Of a stretch of 64,000 bases of DNA, positions 9,162 to 18,793 are shown one piece after another. The notes beneath the pieces are model-generated. The model was not told the DNA's origin. It saw only the letters and a program-made list of their open reading frames with translations, and did not search any database. The stretch spans positions 310,001 through 374,000 of the forward strand of contig NZ_AP025504.1 of assembly GCF_024347575.1 (NCBI RefSeq). The letters run 5' to 3'. The first letter of the stretch is position 1; every line of letters begins with the position of its first letter. A program made the translations under genes and the position numbers. Origin of the DNA: Vibrio pelagius (GTDB taxonomy: Bacteria; Pseudomonadota; Gammaproteobacteria; Enterobacterales; Vibrionaceae).

Positions 9162-10211
9162 ATGAAAAAAATAGTAACGTCAGTATTAGGTTGCGCTCTC
9201 GCTTCTCCTGCTTTTGCGGTTATCGAACTCACAGACAGTCTTACTTTAAGTGGCTTTGGCTCTACATCATGGGCAAAGTCGGACAATGACACGCTTTTAA
9301 TGATCAATCGTGGCTTTGAAGATCAAAACTGCTACGACTGTGATACTACATTCGGCCTTCAACTTGATTACTATCTCAGTGCATTGAGAGCGTCGGTTCA
9401 AGTCGTGAAACGACCGCAGGACGATTGGAGTGAGCCTGCATTGGAGTGGGCTTACATCGGTTATGAATACAATAATCTTGAATTCAGTGTTGGTCGACTT
9501 CGTCTTCCGCTATTCCTTGCTTCTGAATACTACTACGTCGGTCAGGCCTATATGACAGCGAGACCACCTACAGAAGTGTACAACAGCATACTTGGAATAA
9601 CGGCGTTTAACGGTGCCAAGGTCTCTTGGAACTACGATCTAAGCGATGAAGCTACCCTTCAGTTAACCCCATTTTTTGGAATCAACGATGAAAACGATGT
9701 TGAGTTTGACAGCACAACCGATATTAAATTTACGACCAATAGAATGCTTGGTATCAACATGGTCATTAGTGGGGATAACTACCGCTGGAACGCCGCATAT
9801 TTAGATTCTAACTACGACCAACAGTTAACAATTGCAGGTATTGGCACCCAACCTACTGATGACAATCAACACATCCAATTGTTTTCGTTGGGCGCTGAAT
9901 ACGAGGTGGGAAGCGCGGTCGTCGCCGCAGAAGCCCAAACCAATGACTTTTCATCATCTTTCTATACCAGCTTTGGTTACCATTTAGGTTTGTTCACCCC
10001 TTACGCGGTTTACGGTGTGCAATTTGATGACCACGAACACCTATCGGGAAATAGCTATACCTTAGGTGTCGATTACGATGTGCTACCTAACGTGTCACTC
10101 AATGGTGAAGTACAGTACTTTGAAGTGCGCAGAGGTTCGGGATCCTTTATTGATGCCCCCACTGACAAGGATGCATTGCTTTACACCATCATGCTTAACT
10201 TTGTTTTCTAA
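9162..10211 (+). CDS. Outer-membrane porin-like beta-barrel protein
   Basis: 349 residues with a signal peptide (MKKIVTSVLGCALASPAFA), alternating hydrophobic beta-strands throughout, and the C-terminal aromatic ending LNFVF typical of outer-membrane barrels. Internal motifs such as LEWAYIGYEYNNLEFSVGRLRLPLF resemble the eyelet-side strands of gammaproteobacterial porins. A Cys pair (CYDC, about residue 53) near the N-terminus is unusual for a porin and could form a disulfide. The GGAGA before ATG 9162 lies inside the end of the PstS-like gene. The three genes from 5326 form one operon, so the porin probably supplies the same solute that the kinase or binding protein detects. Confidence 0.82.
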   Translation: MKKIVTSVLGCALASPAFAVIELTDSLTLSGFGSTSWAKSDNDTLLMINRGFEDQNCYDCDTTFGLQLDYYLSALRASVQVVKRPQDDWSEPALEWAYIGYEYNNLEFSVGRLRLPLFLASEYYYVGQAYMTARPPTEVYNSILGITAFNGAKVSWNYDLSDEATLQLTPFFGINDENDVEFDSTTDIKFTTNRMLGINMVISGDNYRWNAAYLDSNYDQQLTIAGIGTQPTDDNQHIQLFSLGAEYEVGSAVVAAEAQTNDFSSSFYTSFGYHLGLFTPYAVYGVQFDDHEHLSGNSYTLGVDYDVLPNVSLNGEVQYFEVRRGSGSFIDAPTDKDALLYTIMLNFVF

Positions 10212-10318
10212 GATGGTGATGAGAAGTAAAGAGCCAGTGAATTTTCACAACTTGCAGCTATATTTAATTTGCAACTACCTTTAAAAGGTCGGTCAAAATA
10301 ACCATCCAAGGGGATGCC

Positions 10319-12004
10319 ATGCAATATACGAAACTGTCTGGGCTCGCTCTCGCGCTTGTCTGCTCTTCACCTACGTTTGCTTTAGAAAATAGACCTAACC
10401 TGGTGCTCCAAATAACCGTCGACGGGCTTCGTGCAGATCTTCTAGAAAGATATCAGCACAACTTTGGTGACGGTGGCTTTCTCTACTTAATGGAAGAGGG
10501 TATCTACTTCACTAATGCCCACTATCAACATGGTAATACCGAGACCATTGTGGGTCACGTCTCGTTGGCAACAGGTGCTCCGCCCAGTGTGCATGGCATG
10601 GTCGGTAACGTTTGGTACGATCGAAGCCAAGAACGATTGGTCTACAACGTTGAAGACGCAAATTACAACATGTTGACTTCTGGTGCTGGTGTAGACAAAG
10701 AGACTGAAATCGACCCAACGCAAAAAGCCGCAGGTGGTGACGGACGCTCACCAGAGCCGATCCTTTCCACGACCTTTAGTGACGAACTCACTGTCTCAAA
10801 TAGTGGTAAATCTAAGATATTTGCCGTGTCCGTTAAAGACCGCGGTGCCATTTCTCTTGCAGGCCATAGCGGTAAAGCATTTTGGTTTTCCAAAGCACAA
10901 TCTGAGTTTGTTACCAGTAACTATTATTATGATGAGTATCCAGCTTGGGTTGAGCGTTGGAATGAAAAGGCAATCCCTAGTCAATACTCAAAGCAAAAAT
11001 GGGAATTGTCGCTCCCAAGAGATGCCTACACTTTAGAAGAGCATAACCCAGATCATAAGGTTGAATTGGCTGGCTTCCAACGTACTTTCCCTCACCCTTA
11101 TGGACCTGCTAATTACAAGTATTACAGCACGATGCTTACCGTCAGCCCCGCCGGTGATGAGATCACCGAAGACTTTGCCAGCACCCTTCTTATGCAAGAG
11201 AAACTTGGGCAAGGGAGTGTGACAGATTATCTGTCAGTGAGCTTTTCTTCGAACGATTATGTTATCCACCTTTACGGTCCAGAAAGCCTAGAAGCTGAAG
11301 ACAACCTGATTCGTTTAGACAAGACACTCGCAAAATTCCTTAAGAACATCGATAACTTTGTGGGGTTAGAGAACACCCTTATCGTACTCTCGGCAGATCA
11401 TGGCGTACCGGAATCTTCACCAGCTGTGAATGCTCTCGGTTTTACCCAAGCACAGTACTTCAATAAAGACACGCTGCTATCTGCAGGGGTAGAAAAACGG
11501 CTGAAAGACGAGTTTGGGTTAGGTAAAGATGCAATTCGTCTCTATGCTCAGCCATACGTGTATCTCAATCACGATCTAATAAAACAGAAAAAAGTGGATT
11601 TATCCGCTGTGCAAGCAGTGATCGCTGATGAGGTATCGAAAATTGAAGGGGTGGCTTATGCCGTCTCGAGCACGGATATCGCGGAGAACCGCGTACCTAA
11701 TACCCACGTCATGAATCTGATTAAAAACAACTACCACCCCGCACGCTCTGGAGATGTTTATATTGTATTTGCGCCCCGAAGCTATATTAACGATATGGAG
11801 GGGTTACAAATCGCGTCTACACACGGCTCACCTTGGCGTTACGATACTCATGTACCCGTAATCTTTGCCGGTTACGATGTGGAAGGTAAAAAAGTCTCGC
11901 GTAGTATTACTCCATATGACATTGCCCCGACATTATCAAACAAACTTGGTATTACTCAACCAAGTGGGTCTGTGGGGAACGTTCTGCCTGAAGTCACAGA
12001 GTAG
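10319..12004 (+). CDS. PafA-like alkaline phosphatase / phosphodiesterase
   Basis: A periplasmic phosphate-monoester hydrolase of the alkaline phosphatase superfamily, 561 residues with a signal peptide (cleavage near residue 21). The two-zinc site can be read: Asp35 in QITVDGLRAD; the Thr nucleophile in NTETIVGH (Thr76 aligns best with the PafA nucleophile); the Asp-x3-His pair in SSNDYVIHLYGPES; Asp-His in LSADHGVPES; and the last His in STHGSPWRYDTH. This matches PafA/PhoK rather than PhoA. ATG 10319 follows AAGGGG. It lies 107 nt after the porin and could share its transcript. I see no good PhoB box in that gap. A hairpin terminator overlaps the stop. Confidence 0.88.
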   Translation: MQYTKLSGLALALVCSSPTFALENRPNLVLQITVDGLRADLLERYQHNFGDGGFLYLMEEGIYFTNAHYQHGNTETIVGHVSLATGAPPSVHGMVGNVWYDRSQERLVYNVEDANYNMLTSGAGVDKETEIDPTQKAAGGDGRSPEPILSTTFSDELTVSNSGKSKIFAVSVKDRGAISLAGHSGKAFWFSKAQSEFVTSNYYYDEYPAWVERWNEKAIPSQYSKQKWELSLPRDAYTLEEHNPDHKVELAGFQRTFPHPYGPANYKYYSTMLTVSPAGDEITEDFASTLLMQEKLGQGSVTDYLSVSFSSNDYVIHLYGPESLEAEDNLIRLDKTLAKFLKNIDNFVGLENTLIVLSADHGVPESSPAVNALGFTQAQYFNKDTLLSAGVEKRLKDEFGLGKDAIRLYAQPYVYLNHDLIKQKKVDLSAVQAVIADEVSKIEGVAYAVSSTDIAENRVPNTHVMNLIKNNYHPARSGDVYIVFAPRSYINDMEGLQIASTHGSPWRYDTHVPVIFAGYDVEGKKVSRSITPYDIAPTLSNKLGITQPSGSVGNVLPEVTE

Positions 12005-12026
12005 ACGCGGTTGCGTCTACTTATTT
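12001..12026 (+). terminator. Rho-independent terminator of the phosphatase gene
   Basis: An 8-bp perfect stem GTAGACGC (12001-12008) and GCGTCTAC (12013-12020) with a 4-nt loop is followed by TTATTT. It overlaps the stop codon and separates the convergent Bat operon. Confidence 0.75.
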
Positions 12027-12047
12027 GGCGTAATACCTTAAAAGACG

Positions 12048-13403
12048 CTATCGTGATTTTCGGTCCAGATCTGGTAGCGCTTTAGGGAAATGTTTTCTCC
12101 ACCAAGGCTGCGGATTATGGCTAGCGTTAGGGCCGTTGTGGTTGTTGGTTTCAATCACCACCTTCCAAACTCGCTGCAAAATGTGAGTCTCTTGGCTGCC
12201 TTTTTGAAATGCAGAATTTACGTCTGACCAATCTTCAGTATCCGCACACTTATTAAGCTCCAGCAGTGACGAGTTATCTCTGAGCTCTCGATAAACAAAC
12301 CCGCGAATCTTCGGCCAGTTGCCCGCTTTAACAACCCGACGGAATGCTAACCATCTTGGTGTTGGATGTGTTTGATAGTAACGTTTTACCGTTAGCACAA
12401 TCATAACTAGAATCGCGAGCAACAAAGCAGCGACGATCATGACTGTTGAGTACGCTTTAACAAATGACTTCAGGGTGTGCTTAGCGCTAAATGAAGCGGA
12501 TTCCAGCACAACCGTTTCTAACTGTTTGTCTTTGGTATTCCACCACTGAAAGGTCAACTCAGGTAACGTGAAGTCACCACCTTGTTGGATAACATATACT
12601 GACTCTTCAATTCGCTCTGAACGGTAATCCCCACGCTCTTGCGTATCGTCTAATTTATGCGGTTGAGGGTACGCCTGGTATTGAGCTGTAGATTCGTTTT
12701 CTAACAAGTTAGGCAGTAGTACCGATAGGCTGTCTTTTGCCTTGATAGTAACGGTTCTCGTGATCGCATCACCAACCTTTAAATTCTCATTAGACTGTTG
12801 CCACTGCTGTTCAACATCAACACTGGTCGCACTAAACCAAGGAGTGTCATCGGTGAGTAAACCCGAAGGCAACTGTGTTTTGAATTTGATCGGTTGGGTA
12901 TATAGCGTTCCACTCACTTTCTCGCCATCGTCACCGGACACTTGTACACGAACCGATAGACGCGGTATCACATAATCTCCGCTCTTTTGCGGGTACAAAG
13001 TGATTTCCCAACGCTGCCTTGACCACGTTTCACCATTTTTACGTGCCGTATAGTTAGTGGCGAGTGTGTTCCTTTGCTTTGCAATAACATCCGCTACCTC
13101 TACGTTACCGATACGAGTACCACCTGTGAACCAACGCGGCGTCGCTACTTCAATCGTCAATACAACCTGTTCATTGACACTGAAGACTGGTAAGTCCTTC
13201 TTTGGTTCACTTTTCGGTGATGTAGATGGTTGTTCTCCTACCCATGCAATGAGTTCAACTTTTCCTTCCTTGTACAGGTCATTGAGATCATCAGCCATAA
13301 CTGAATGAGATAGTGTGCTAACGATAAAAACAGCAGTAACAGCCAACAAGTTGCGACAACAGCACAAGACATGGTTCATTCTTTGAAGTAGAGGTTTACT
13401 CAT
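12048..13403 (-). CDS. BatD-like exported protein
   Basis: Last gene of the MoxR/Bat operon, about 451 residues. It has a signal peptide (ending near SHSVMA), a large beta-rich periplasmic region with sandwich-like segments (VLTIEVATPRWFTGGTRIGN; PQKSGDYVIPRLSVRVQVSG), one membrane segment near residues 325-347 (STVMIVAALLLAILVMIVLTV), and a cytoplasmic tail. This is the layout of BatD/oxygen-tolerance proteins. Its exact role is unknown; Bat proteins are linked to envelope stress and aerotolerance. ATG 13403 is preceded by AGGAGA at good spacing, whereas the in-frame GTG at 13409 lies too close to it. It overlaps the upstream gene by 8 nt. Confidence 0.82.
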   Translation of the reverse strand: MSKPLLQRMNHVLCCCRNLLAVTAVFIVSTLSHSVMADDLNDLYKEGKVELIAWVGEQPSTSPKSEPKKDLPVFSVNEQVVLTIEVATPRWFTGGTRIGNVEVADVIAKQRNTLATNYTARKNGETWSRQRWEITLYPQKSGDYVIPRLSVRVQVSGDDGEKVSGTLYTQPIKFKTQLPSGLLTDDTPWFSATSVDVEQQWQQSNENLKVGDAITRTVTIKAKDSLSVLLPNLLENESTAQYQAYPQPHKLDDTQERGDYRSERIEESVYVIQQGGDFTLPELTFQWWNTKDKQLETVVLESASFSAKHTLKSFVKAYSTVMIVAALLLAILVMIVLTVKRYYQTHPTPRWLAFRRVVKAGNWPKIRGFVYRELRDNSSLLELNKCADTEDWSDVNSAFQKGSQETHILQRVWKVVIETNNHNGPNASHNPQPWWRKHFPKALPDLDRKSR

Positions 13404-15093
13404 TGTCACTCTCCTGCTCTACATCGGTTTGTGGTTGTTTTAACTGGAGTTGAAACTTAGCTTTTAGGAAAAACTTCGGATCCGCTTCGACTCTTTTCAA
13501 CCATTTGTCGGCCAGTTCTGGACTACCAAGTATCTCATTGGCGTTCAGTGTCTCTTTGAGCATCAGTTCTGCAACCGTTTCTTCTTCTGCACCATCACCG
13601 GTTCTTGGTTTATCTTCATCAAGTTCAAATGACTCTTCAGGACCATCGGTCGTACCAGCTTGGCTTTCACTCATGCGATTCACCTCTTCAACTATTCTGT
13701 TGAATACCGCAAGGTTGTGTTCAACCTTTACTGCTAGTTCACTATCTAGGTCTGGCTTCTCCAACAGATCCTTCAATAAATCACGAGCAGCCAAATATTC
13801 TCTTTGACGTGCCAGCGCTGTCGCTGAGTAATAAAGACCTAAATCTGTCTTGGTTTGTAAGAATGCACTATGGGCAAGCTTGAATTCACTGGCGTAGTAG
13901 TATGCGACACCTTTGTGTAACGGGTCTTGGAAGTGCTTCGCCGCCTCAAGGTACTCTTGCTGGTTAAGTAGACGTTGCCCTTGCTGGTCGGGCGTCAACC
14001 ATAAATCCCACCACCACTGAGAGGCTTTATCCCACGTTGTGATTTTTTCAATTTGGACTGGCTTTTCCGCCGTTAACTTGACAGGTTCTGCCACCGTAGG
14101 GTTGGAGTACAAAGATCCTGTAACCAACACAACGGCTACACACCATTGCACTAGCCAACCCTTGCGGAACCATAACAACATGATGAGTGCGATTGGAAAC
14201 AGTAACCCATACCCCATGTCTTTCCACGGCATTGCTGATTCACCATTGAGCTGCATGTTGCGTTCAACCGCACGATTGAGTGCTTGAATATCAGCATCGT
14301 CGACAGTGATTTCGATAACTCGCCCGCCCGTCGCACTTGCAAGATCATTCAACACGCTAAAGTCCACTGGGTTATCACTCACAATGTCGCGACTTCCTGC
14401 CGCCAAAATCAACAGTTGATAAGGCGTATCGTTAAAAAACGTTTCGTAGGCTTTAATCGTTGCTGGATTAACACCATCGGTCACCAACAGAACAGTCGAG
14501 CCCGGTTCTCGGTTCAGTTGTTGGTCAATGAGCGGCAAAGCTGTTTCAGCAATTTTTCCCGCTGCTGGCATAATCTCAGGCGTAATCGCGGCTAAGAAGG
14601 GCTCGAATACTTTGCTGTCTTGCGTCACTGGCATCGCAACATGTGCACTGCCTGAGTAAACAACTAACCCTGTGTTACCGCCATTACGTGCAGCTAATAA
14701 ATCGCGAATCTTCTGCTTTGAGCGCTCCAAACGACTAGGAGGCAGATCTTTGAGAAGCATAGTTTCGCTGTTATCAAGCACAACCAACATAGAGGCTTTG
14801 TCTTCACCAAAAGGTGAAGCTTCTCTTTGCCACGTTGGGCCTGCACAAATCAATATCGCGATGGTGACGATCACCACTAGTAGCTTCAAAGGCAACTGTT
14901 TGCGCCAACCTCGCTCTCCGATGGTGAGAGCGTTGCGTAGATGCTCAGGCAATACATCTTTCCAGCTAGGTTTTGTCTCTTCACGCCAACGTAACCAAAG
15001 TAAGAAGAACATTGGAATGAAAGCGAGTAGCCACAATGGGCGAATAAAATGAAATTGAGTAAACACTTGTTGCAAAACGAGAGAATCAAACAT
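13396..15093 (-). CDS. BatB/BatC-like VWA protein with TPR region
   Basis: 565 residues combining what are often two genes. An N-terminal pair of membrane segments (about 15-32 and 69-85) precedes a von Willebrand A domain whose MIDAS reads LVVLDNSETMLLKD (the usual DxSxS has Thr last), with VLLVTDGVN later. A third membrane segment (YGLLFPIALIMLLWF, near 300) is followed by TPR-like helices (QRLLNQQEYLEAAKHFQDP; ARQREYLAARDLLKDLL) and an acidic tail. The VWA part matches BatB and the TPR part BatC. Its ATG overlaps the BatA stop by 8 nt, so the two are translationally coupled. It probably forms a membrane complex with BatA. Confidence 0.85.
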   Translation of the reverse strand: MFDSLVLQQVFTQFHFIRPLWLLAFIPMFFLLWLRWREETKPSWKDVLPEHLRNALTIGERGWRKQLPLKLLVVIVTIAILICAGPTWQREASPFGEDKASMLVVLDNSETMLLKDLPPSRLERSKQKIRDLLAARNGGNTGLVVYSGSAHVAMPVTQDSKVFEPFLAAITPEIMPAAGKIAETALPLIDQQLNREPGSTVLLVTDGVNPATIKAYETFFNDTPYQLLILAAGSRDIVSDNPVDFSVLNDLASATGGRVIEITVDDADIQALNRAVERNMQLNGESAMPWKDMGYGLLFPIALIMLLWFRKGWLVQWCVAVVLVTGSLYSNPTVAEPVKLTAEKPVQIEKITTWDKASQWWWDLWLTPDQQGQRLLNQQEYLEAAKHFQDPLHKGVAYYYASEFKLAHSAFLQTKTDLGLYYSATALARQREYLAARDLLKDLLEKPDLDSELAVKVEHNLAVFNRIVEEVNRMSESQAGTTDGPEESFELDEDKPRTGDGAEEETVAELMLKETLNANEILGSPELADKWLKRVEADPKFFLKAKFQLQLKQPQTDVEQESDNE

Positions 15094-16177
15094 TCTGTTC
15101 TCCTTGCTTTTGCTCTGAGGCCAAAGGTGTTTTGGTACTTCTCAAGAGTTTTCGGCGACGTATTGTCGCAGAGCTGAAAGCAACCAAATACATGACAACA
15201 ACGATTGCCATTAGGTGATGATGAATGGTCTTTTTGGGACGATAGCTGGTGCTCTCATAGATCTGAGGTTCTAGCTCACCTATTTTCGCATAAGCTCCTT
15301 GAAGTTCATCTCGATTCAACGCTTCAAACGCACTTCCTCCTGACTCTTCGGCGATACGACGAATAGTCTCCATATCCAGTGCTACTTCGCCGACGGTTTG
15401 CGGATCGCCCATTGCGATAACATAGATACGTACGCCTTTAGCTTTAGCCACCTTAGCGGCATCAATTGGCTCTACGAAGCTGCCCGTGTCATTGCCATCT
15501 GTCAGCACTATCGCTACTTTTTCTCGCTCTTTATCAGGCTCTTGGGCATTCAGAGCATTGCGTTGATCATGGCTCTGCTCGAAAACTTTAATCGCAAGAC
15601 CGATCGCATCGCCCAAATGGGTACTCTGCCCCGCCATAGCAACATCCGTCTGGTTCAGCAGTTCTAGCCACACACCTTGGTCTGCAGTAAAGGGCGTTTG
15701 AACGAACGCGGCATCACCAAATAAGATCAACCCCAAACGATCGCCCTCACGCGTTTTCGCAAAGTCAGCTAGCACTTCTTTGGTTGCATCAAGACGCGAG
15801 ATTGTCTCCCCTGCTTTCGAGGTGAAATCGGCTTCAGCCATAGAGCCAGACAAATCGACAACTACCATCACATCACGGCCAAACTGTTCGCGAGTTTGCG
15901 GTTCTCCGAGAATAGTTGGTTTTGCCAAAGCGCAAACGACCAACATCCAGCTAACAACTAGTGTAGTTCGCTGCCACCAGCTCGCTGTTAATTGACTCGC
16001 TCCTTCAGACGGAGTCTCACCAATGGCTTCAATCAAGTCTCGAAAGAAAGGAACTTTAATCGCCACCTGCTTTGTTCGATAGGCGGGAACAGCAAAGTAG
16101 ATAAGAAACGGTAGCGGAAGTATCACTAACCAAAGTGGATGCTCAAATTCAAAGCTAGGTGAAATTAGATCAAGCAC
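15086..16177 (-). CDS. BatA-like VWA-domain membrane protein
   Basis: 363 residues. Membrane segments lie near 15-30 and 75-90, followed by a VWA domain with a canonical MIDAS (VVDLSGSMAEADF), the middle Thr region (GQSTHLGDAIGLA) and IVLTDGNDTG, and a C-terminal membrane segment (HHHLMAIVVVMYLVAFS). This is the BatA arrangement. The start codon is GTG 16177; an AGGAGG about 6 nt before it supports this choice. The gene overlaps DUF4381 upstream by 8 nt and BatB/C downstream by 8 nt. Its metal-binding VWA domain should be the docking surface worked on by the MoxR ATPase. Confidence 0.87.
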   Translation of the reverse strand: MLDLISPSFEFEHPLWLVILPLPFLIYFAVPAYRTKQVAIKVPFFRDLIEAIGETPSEGASQLTASWWQRTTLVVSWMLVVCALAKPTILGEPQTREQFGRDVMVVVDLSGSMAEADFTSKAGETISRLDATKEVLADFAKTREGDRLGLILFGDAAFVQTPFTADQGVWLELLNQTDVAMAGQSTHLGDAIGLAIKVFEQSHDQRNALNAQEPDKEREKVAIVLTDGNDTGSFVEPIDAAKVAKAKGVRIYVIAMGDPQTVGEVALDMETIRRIAEESGGSAFEALNRDELQGAYAKIGELEPQIYESTSYRPKKTIHHHLMAIVVVMYLVAFSSATIRRRKLLRSTKTPLASEQKQGEQNV

Positions 16178-16694
16178 GTGGCGCCTCCTGAGGTTTTTCT
16201 GAACCTTGGTATTGATGCGCTGTCACCCAGGTCATCGCTTTCTCAATGACCTCAACACGTTGTTCAAATGTCAGATTGACGCTTGGGTTAACTAAGCTAT
16301 CTATCCAGATTTTAGACGCGTTGTCTTGGAAAATAGTCGATGAATTATGAGGGAGATAGTCGTCAAGCATGACTAATACACTTTCACCATGAATACTCGC
16401 ACTGCGGGCATTCAGATAACGAAGGACTGATTTCAGGACTTCAAAAACACGCTTAGCCGAGCCTTTATCTGAAGGATCTAACTGGCCAAGCACGTCTAAC
16501 GCTTCTTGACGATAGCGGTTGTGCCAACGATAACAAGCGTAGCGATAAGTAGCGTATGCAAGCGCCATGATTAGTGCGACACCTAAAACCTTCCAACCTA
16601 TCGTTTGAGGCAGCCAACTGACGCTGTCAGGTACCGCGACATCTTGAATATCACGCAGTATATAAGTACTAGGTGGGGTATGTTCGACTGACAT
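16170..16694 (-). CDS. DUF4381 membrane protein of the Bat operon
   Basis: 174 residues with one membrane segment near residues 30-47 (VLGVALIMALAYATYRYACY) after a short N-terminal stretch containing LRDIQDVAVPDSVSWLPQTIGWK, the conserved start of DUF4381 proteins. The rest is a helical cytoplasmic domain. Nothing catalytic is visible. ATG 16694 shares a base with the DUF58 stop and the 3' end overlaps BatA by 8 nt. Position between DUF58 and BatA is the usual one for this family in MoxR/Bat operons. Confidence 0.8.
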   Translation of the reverse strand: MSVEHTPPSTYILRDIQDVAVPDSVSWLPQTIGWKVLGVALIMALAYATYRYACYRWHNRYRQEALDVLGQLDPSDKGSAKRVFEVLKSVLRYLNARSASIHGESVLVMLDDYLPHNSSTIFQDNASKIWIDSLVNPSVNLTFEQRVEVIEKAMTWVTAHQYQGSEKPQEAPRA

Positions 16695-17656
16695 TAGCGA
16701 CCTCCCACTAGCTTTTGGAATTGCGACACGTGTTGTCCCGAGGTATCTACTTCGATATACGGTAGATGCTTAATCGCCATTAACTTAGCTAATGACTGTT
16801 TCTGAAGCGCTGCTTTTTGTGCCAAGCTTTCACTGGCCGCTGAAACTTTGCTTTGGCTGTCGAGGTTAAGCTGGTATCGACCATCACCCACCACCCATTT
16901 TGCGTCTGCAAGTGTATGGGGAAGAGCTTGTTCTAGAGGATCACTGATCATTATTGCCAGAACGTCATTATGCTGTTGCAGCTGTTTCAAACGGTCGAGA
17001 TGATGCTCTTCACAATCCCGCCAATCACTAATGAAAACAAGAGTAGATTGCTTAAGCCCCATACGTTTAATACGCTCAATCCAACGACTGAACGTCACAT
17101 CGTTACTATCTTGAGAAGCCACATCTAAACGCTGGTTAGCCTTAGCCAGAAGTTTTAATTGGGAAAGTAAGTCATTTTGAGACCTTTGCGCCTTACTGTG
17201 AAATAGAGCTTGATGTGATGCGATAAGATAACCAACGCGGTCGCCATCTTTGAGCACTCGCCAACCACAGATTGCTGCAAGTTCCGCGGCAACCACTGAC
17301 TTCATCACGGATTGAGAAGCAAAAAACATAGAACTGCGTTGATCGACACAGATCATCACATTACGGTCTTTCTCTTCGGTATAACTACGAACATGTGGCT
17401 TACCGGTACGCATTGTCACTTTCCAATCCAGATTTCGAATATCGTCGCCTAATTGGTAGTGCCTGAGCTCTTCAAAGTTAAGACCGCGCCCACGAAACAA
17501 GGAGTTATGACGACCAGACAGCACACTGCCGGCCTTCAAGTGTGGCAATAAGGTAAACGACTCGGCTTGAGCCTGTAACCGAACGAGCTTTGAATAATCG
17601 CAGTACAGCCGAGGATCTAACCCTTGTGACTGTGGCGCTTGAGTTGGCTTAGCCAT
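16694..17656 (-). CDS. DUF58 protein (VWA-like) of the Bat operon
   Basis: 320 residues. It carries the family signature GRGLNFEELRHYQLGDDIRNLDWKV split as GDDIRNLDWKVTMRTGKPHV plus EEKDRNVMICVDQRSSMFF, in which DQRSSM stands at the position of a VWA MIDAS. There is no membrane segment, so it is probably a cytoplasmic or membrane-peripheral adaptor. ATG 17656 has GGGAGG just upstream and lies 12 nt after the MoxR stop. In MoxR operons DUF58 proteins occur next to the ATPase; the biochemical role is not established. Confidence 0.87.
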   Translation of the reverse strand: MAKPTQAPQSQGLDPRLYCDYSKLVRLQAQAESFTLLPHLKAGSVLSGRHNSLFRGRGLNFEELRHYQLGDDIRNLDWKVTMRTGKPHVRSYTEEKDRNVMICVDQRSSMFFASQSVMKSVVAAELAAICGWRVLKDGDRVGYLIASHQALFHSKAQRSQNDLLSQLKLLAKANQRLDVASQDSNDVTFSRWIERIKRMGLKQSTLVFISDWRDCEEHHLDRLKQLQQHNDVLAIMISDPLEQALPHTLADAKWVVGDGRYQLNLDSQSKVSAASESLAQKAALQKQSLAKLMAIKHLPYIEVDTSGQHVSQFQKLVGGR

Positions 17657-17668
17657 AACGCCTCCCGC

Positions 17669-18652
17669 TTAACCAATCTCTACTGCGTCAAGCAACTCTT
17701 CGATTACTCTTTGGTGGTCGACACCATCTGCCAACGCATCGTAAGAGAGAGAGAAACGATGCCCCAATACGGTTGGAACCATCGCGCGCACATCATCAAT
17801 TGTGACGTGGTCACGCCCTTGAAGCCATGCATAGGCTCTTGCGCATTTATCAAGAGCAATTGAAGCGCGCGGACTTGCTCCAATCTCTAACCATTTTGGT
17901 AGATTCGACTCGCTGTAACGTTCAGGCTTTCGCGTCGCCATAACGAGAGCAACAATATAATCTTCGACGAATTCGGAGACAGCGATATCAGGTAATTGAC
18001 GGCGCGCTTCTATGACAAGTTCAGGTTCAATATGTTGGGGCGTAATCAATTGAGAACTGGTTTCACTCCCTAGCTCTTCACTTCTCACCAATCGAATGAT
18101 GTCACGCTCAGCGGCATCTTCAGGGTAATCAACCGTGACTTTCATAATGAAACGGTCCATTTGCGCTTCGGGTAACGGGTATGTGCCTTCTTGCTCTACT
18201 GGGTTTTGGGTTGCTAACACCATGAACAATTCAGGCAATACATGAGTTTGACCACCAACAGTAATCGTACCTTCTGCCATCGCTTCAAGTAACGCCGCCT
18301 GTACTTTGGCGGGCGCACGGTTTACTTCGTCTGCCAAAACAATGCTGTTAAAGATAGGGCCAGCTTGAAAATGTAATTGAGGTTTACCTTCCACCTCTTG
18401 GTAGACCTCTGTACCAGTCACATCAGAAGGCAGGAGGTCGGGAGTGAATTGGATACGACCAAAGCTCGCGTTCAGCAAATTCGAGAGAGACTTCACTGAA
18501 CGTGTTTTTGCGGTTCCTGGTAAACCTTCCAACAGAACATGCCCATTGGTGAGTAAGCCAATCACCAAAGCTCTAACTACGTGGCTCTGGCCAATAACAC
18601 TTTTTTCAGTTTGTTCTATGAGTTGATTTATCGCTTGCTGTGCGTGGTTCAT
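17669..18652 (-). CDS. MoxR-family AAA+ ATPase
   Basis: 327 residues with Walker A GLPGTAKT (near 42), Walker B VLADEVNRAPAKVQAALLEAM, sensor 1 VLATQNPVEQEGTYPLPEAQ and the sensor 2 region in GASPRASIALDK. This is a standard MoxR chaperone-like ATPase that remodels VWA proteins. It is first in the six-gene Bat operon. Upstream, a TATAAT-like -10 can be read on the minus strand at 18775-18780 without a convincing -35, so the operon may have its own weak promoter or may be read from the sulfatase and cytochrome genes, which lie upstream in the same direction with a 141-nt gap. Confidence 0.92.
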   Translation of the reverse strand: MNHAQQAINQLIEQTEKSVIGQSHVVRALVIGLLTNGHVLLEGLPGTAKTRSVKSLSNLLNASFGRIQFTPDLLPSDVTGTEVYQEVEGKPQLHFQAGPIFNSIVLADEVNRAPAKVQAALLEAMAEGTITVGGQTHVLPELFMVLATQNPVEQEGTYPLPEAQMDRFIMKVTVDYPEDAAERDIIRLVRSEELGSETSSQLITPQHIEPELVIEARRQLPDIAVSEFVEDYIVALVMATRKPERYSESNLPKWLEIGASPRASIALDKCARAYAWLQGRDHVTIDDVRAMVPTVLGHRFSLSYDALADGVDHQRVIEELLDAVEIG

Positions 18653-18793
18653 AGGTCGTCCTTATCATTTCGATATGCTGTGTACATCCTACTCACAAGC
18701 GCCATAGCTATTTCTGGTAGAGGTAAAAGTTTCTGGCAGAAGCAATAGTTACTTTTTTATTTTGGTCAATGCGTATTATACGTTTGTGGGCTT

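Noticed and set aside
14672-15052. Plus-strand ORF of 126 codons opposite the BatB/C gene
   Set aside because: Composition is that of a shadow frame; the opposite strand encodes a clear VWA protein with overlapping operon neighbours.
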